Shown piece after piece: positions 63,146 to 64,000 of a stretch of DNA of 64,000 nt (within the stretch, counting starts at the first letter, position 1; each line of letters begins with the position of its first letter). Below the pieces are notes generated by a model, which was not told where the DNA came from, did no database searches, and was given only the letters and a program-made list of their open reading frames with translations. The stretch comes from Bacteroides intestinalis DSM 17393 (GTDB lineage Bacteria > Bacteroidota > Bacteroidia > Bacteroidales > Bacteroidaceae). Location: NCBI RefSeq assembly GCF_000172175.1, contig NZ_ABJL02000008.1, positions 2,914,001 to 2,978,000 of the forward strand, given 5' to 3'. The position numbers and the translations under genes were made by a program.

Positions 63146-64000
63146 TTATAACATTTTTGCGACTTTATCTAAAACACTTGTAGAGAAACCTGCAAGATAT
63201 GTAGCCGTTGTCGTAAGATTACTATGCCCCAGGGCTTGGCTTATTATCTCACGGGGAATATCATTGCCCTGTAAGGTCATAGCCATTGTGTGCCGTGCCG
63301 TATAAGTAGTCAATGTCAATGAAATACCTAAAGCCTTACCCAGCTTTTTCAAATTGGCATTGATACGTTTGTATCGGCAGCGTACATGCTCGTACAATTG
63401 CTCACCATCATACTCTTTGGTTATGATAGGAAGTAAATACTCGCCCGTTTCAGGGGTATTTGCCTTAAACCACTCCAATTGCTCCTTTATAGCAGGAGTG
63501 ACGAATATTTTTATCGGCTTTACATTTTTGGCATTTTTCGTCTTTTGTCTCTTATACACGATATGCGCTCCCGTTACCAGCATTTCAATATTGTTTATTG
63601 TTAGATTTGCCATGTCAACGAAACTCATACCAAAGCAATAGTAAGAAAAGAGGTATATCCGACGGGCACGCTCCAATACCAAATTTTGTTGAGGCGAGTT
63701 CTTTATCAACTCCAAGTCCGTTGGCAGTAAATAGCGTTTTGCCGTTTCTTCTGCCAATTTGTTTATTTCAAAACCACCCTTACCAAACGGATAGGTGTTG
63801 TTTGAGGCTGCTTTTTCTTTAATGGCTTTATTAATTACAGCACGCAATGTCTTTAAAGTGTGCATACGGGTATTTCCACAGCAACCATTCTTTTCCATAG
63901 CCATATTTAAGCGATTAATGTATTTCACGTCTATTTCTGAAAACAAACGTTCTTTTGCCTTAGAGTCATATTTGCAGAACAGGTGCAAGTCACGTTCATA
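63146..64000 (-). CDS. tyrosine recombinase (integrase), N-terminus off the window
   Basis: The frame is open to the right edge (first visible residues YERDLHLFCKY), so the arm-binding domain is missing. The core-binding part (RLNMAMEKNGCCGNTRMHTL) and the catalytic domain are visible. The catalytic residues seen are Arg in YTARHTMAM, His in ALGHSNLTTTATYL and Tyr in TATYLAGF. The place of the first catalytic Arg (YYCFGMSFVDM, where relatives have xRGMSF) holds Phe, as in a minority of Bacteroides integrases. It is the integrase of the element inserted at the tRNA-Pro site. Confidence 0.85.
   Translation of the reverse strand, partial: YERDLHLFCKYDSKAKERLFSEIDVKYINRLNMAMEKNGCCGNTRMHTLKTLRAVINKAIKEKAASNNTYPFGKGGFEINKLAEETAKRYLLPTDLELIKNSPQQNLVLERARRIYLFSYYCFGMSFVDMANLTINNIEMLVTGAHIVYKRQKTKNAKNVKPIKIFVTPAIKEQLEWFKANTPETGEYLLPIITKEYDGEQLYEHVRCRYKRINANLKKLGKALGISLTLTTYTARHTMAMTLQGNDIPREIISQALGHSNLTTTATYLAGFSTSVLDKVAKML

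Overview
The window looks like chromosome from a gut Bacteroides-type member of the Bacteroidota. Supporting signs are the TonB-dependent outer-membrane receptors and TonB proteins, repeated -7 promoter elements of the form TAnnTTTG, few Shine-Dalgarno sequences, and lineage-typical families (HU-related protein, DUF5683, DUF3822, DUF4625, WG-repeat proteins). No rRNA gene, complete tRNA or CRISPR array is present.

Layout. 1-2955 (- strand): a small operon of a His/Cys-rich membrane protein, a TonB-dependent receptor and a DUF4625 lipoprotein cut by the left edge, probably metal uptake. 3076-6448 (-): a secreted WG-repeat protein and an unusual polytopic TonB protein. 6530-7234: non-coding, with a nested palindrome. 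7235-14722 (+): HU-like protein, ParA, ParB, DUF5683, lytic transglycosylase, RelA/SpoT, bactofilin (segregation, wall and stringent-response block).

14832-37261 (+): a tightly packed run of 20 genes, many overlapping by 4 nt, which I read as an aryl-polyene/flexirubin-type pathway. A tyrosine-ammonia-lyase-like enzyme would supply a coumarate starter and a PaaK-like ligase could activate it. Two ACPs, three ketosynthases plus one Cys-less ketosynthase-like partner, a ketoreductase, two hot-dog dehydratases and a thioesterase would build the polyene. A methyltransferase, an LpxL-like acyltransferase, a GT2-DUF2062 protein, a NodB deacetylase, an FAD oxidoreductase and a C45 acyltransferase would tailor it. 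LolA-like, lipoprotein and MMPL proteins would move it to the outer membrane. The MMPL gene is a fusion of exporter, PlsC acyltransferase and methyltransferase.

37321-54843: ordinary chromosome (two secreted proteins, MerR, M23 peptidase, alaS, a lipoprotein, RecD-like helicase, DUF3822, rsmD, cls, outer-membrane proteins, aroB), with several good terminators and one candidate small RNA at about 42930-42999.

54844-64000: accessory DNA. It starts with a tandem repeat and a decayed higBA toxin-antitoxin pair. Next comes the 5' half of a tRNA-Pro gene ending in its anticodon loop, apparently the left junction of an integrated element. To its right lie a Sel1-like protein, an unknown secreted protein, a convergent putative restriction endonuclease/adenine methyltransferase pair, a phage gene II-like replication initiator, a helix-turn-helix protein and a tyrosine recombinase that runs off the right edge.
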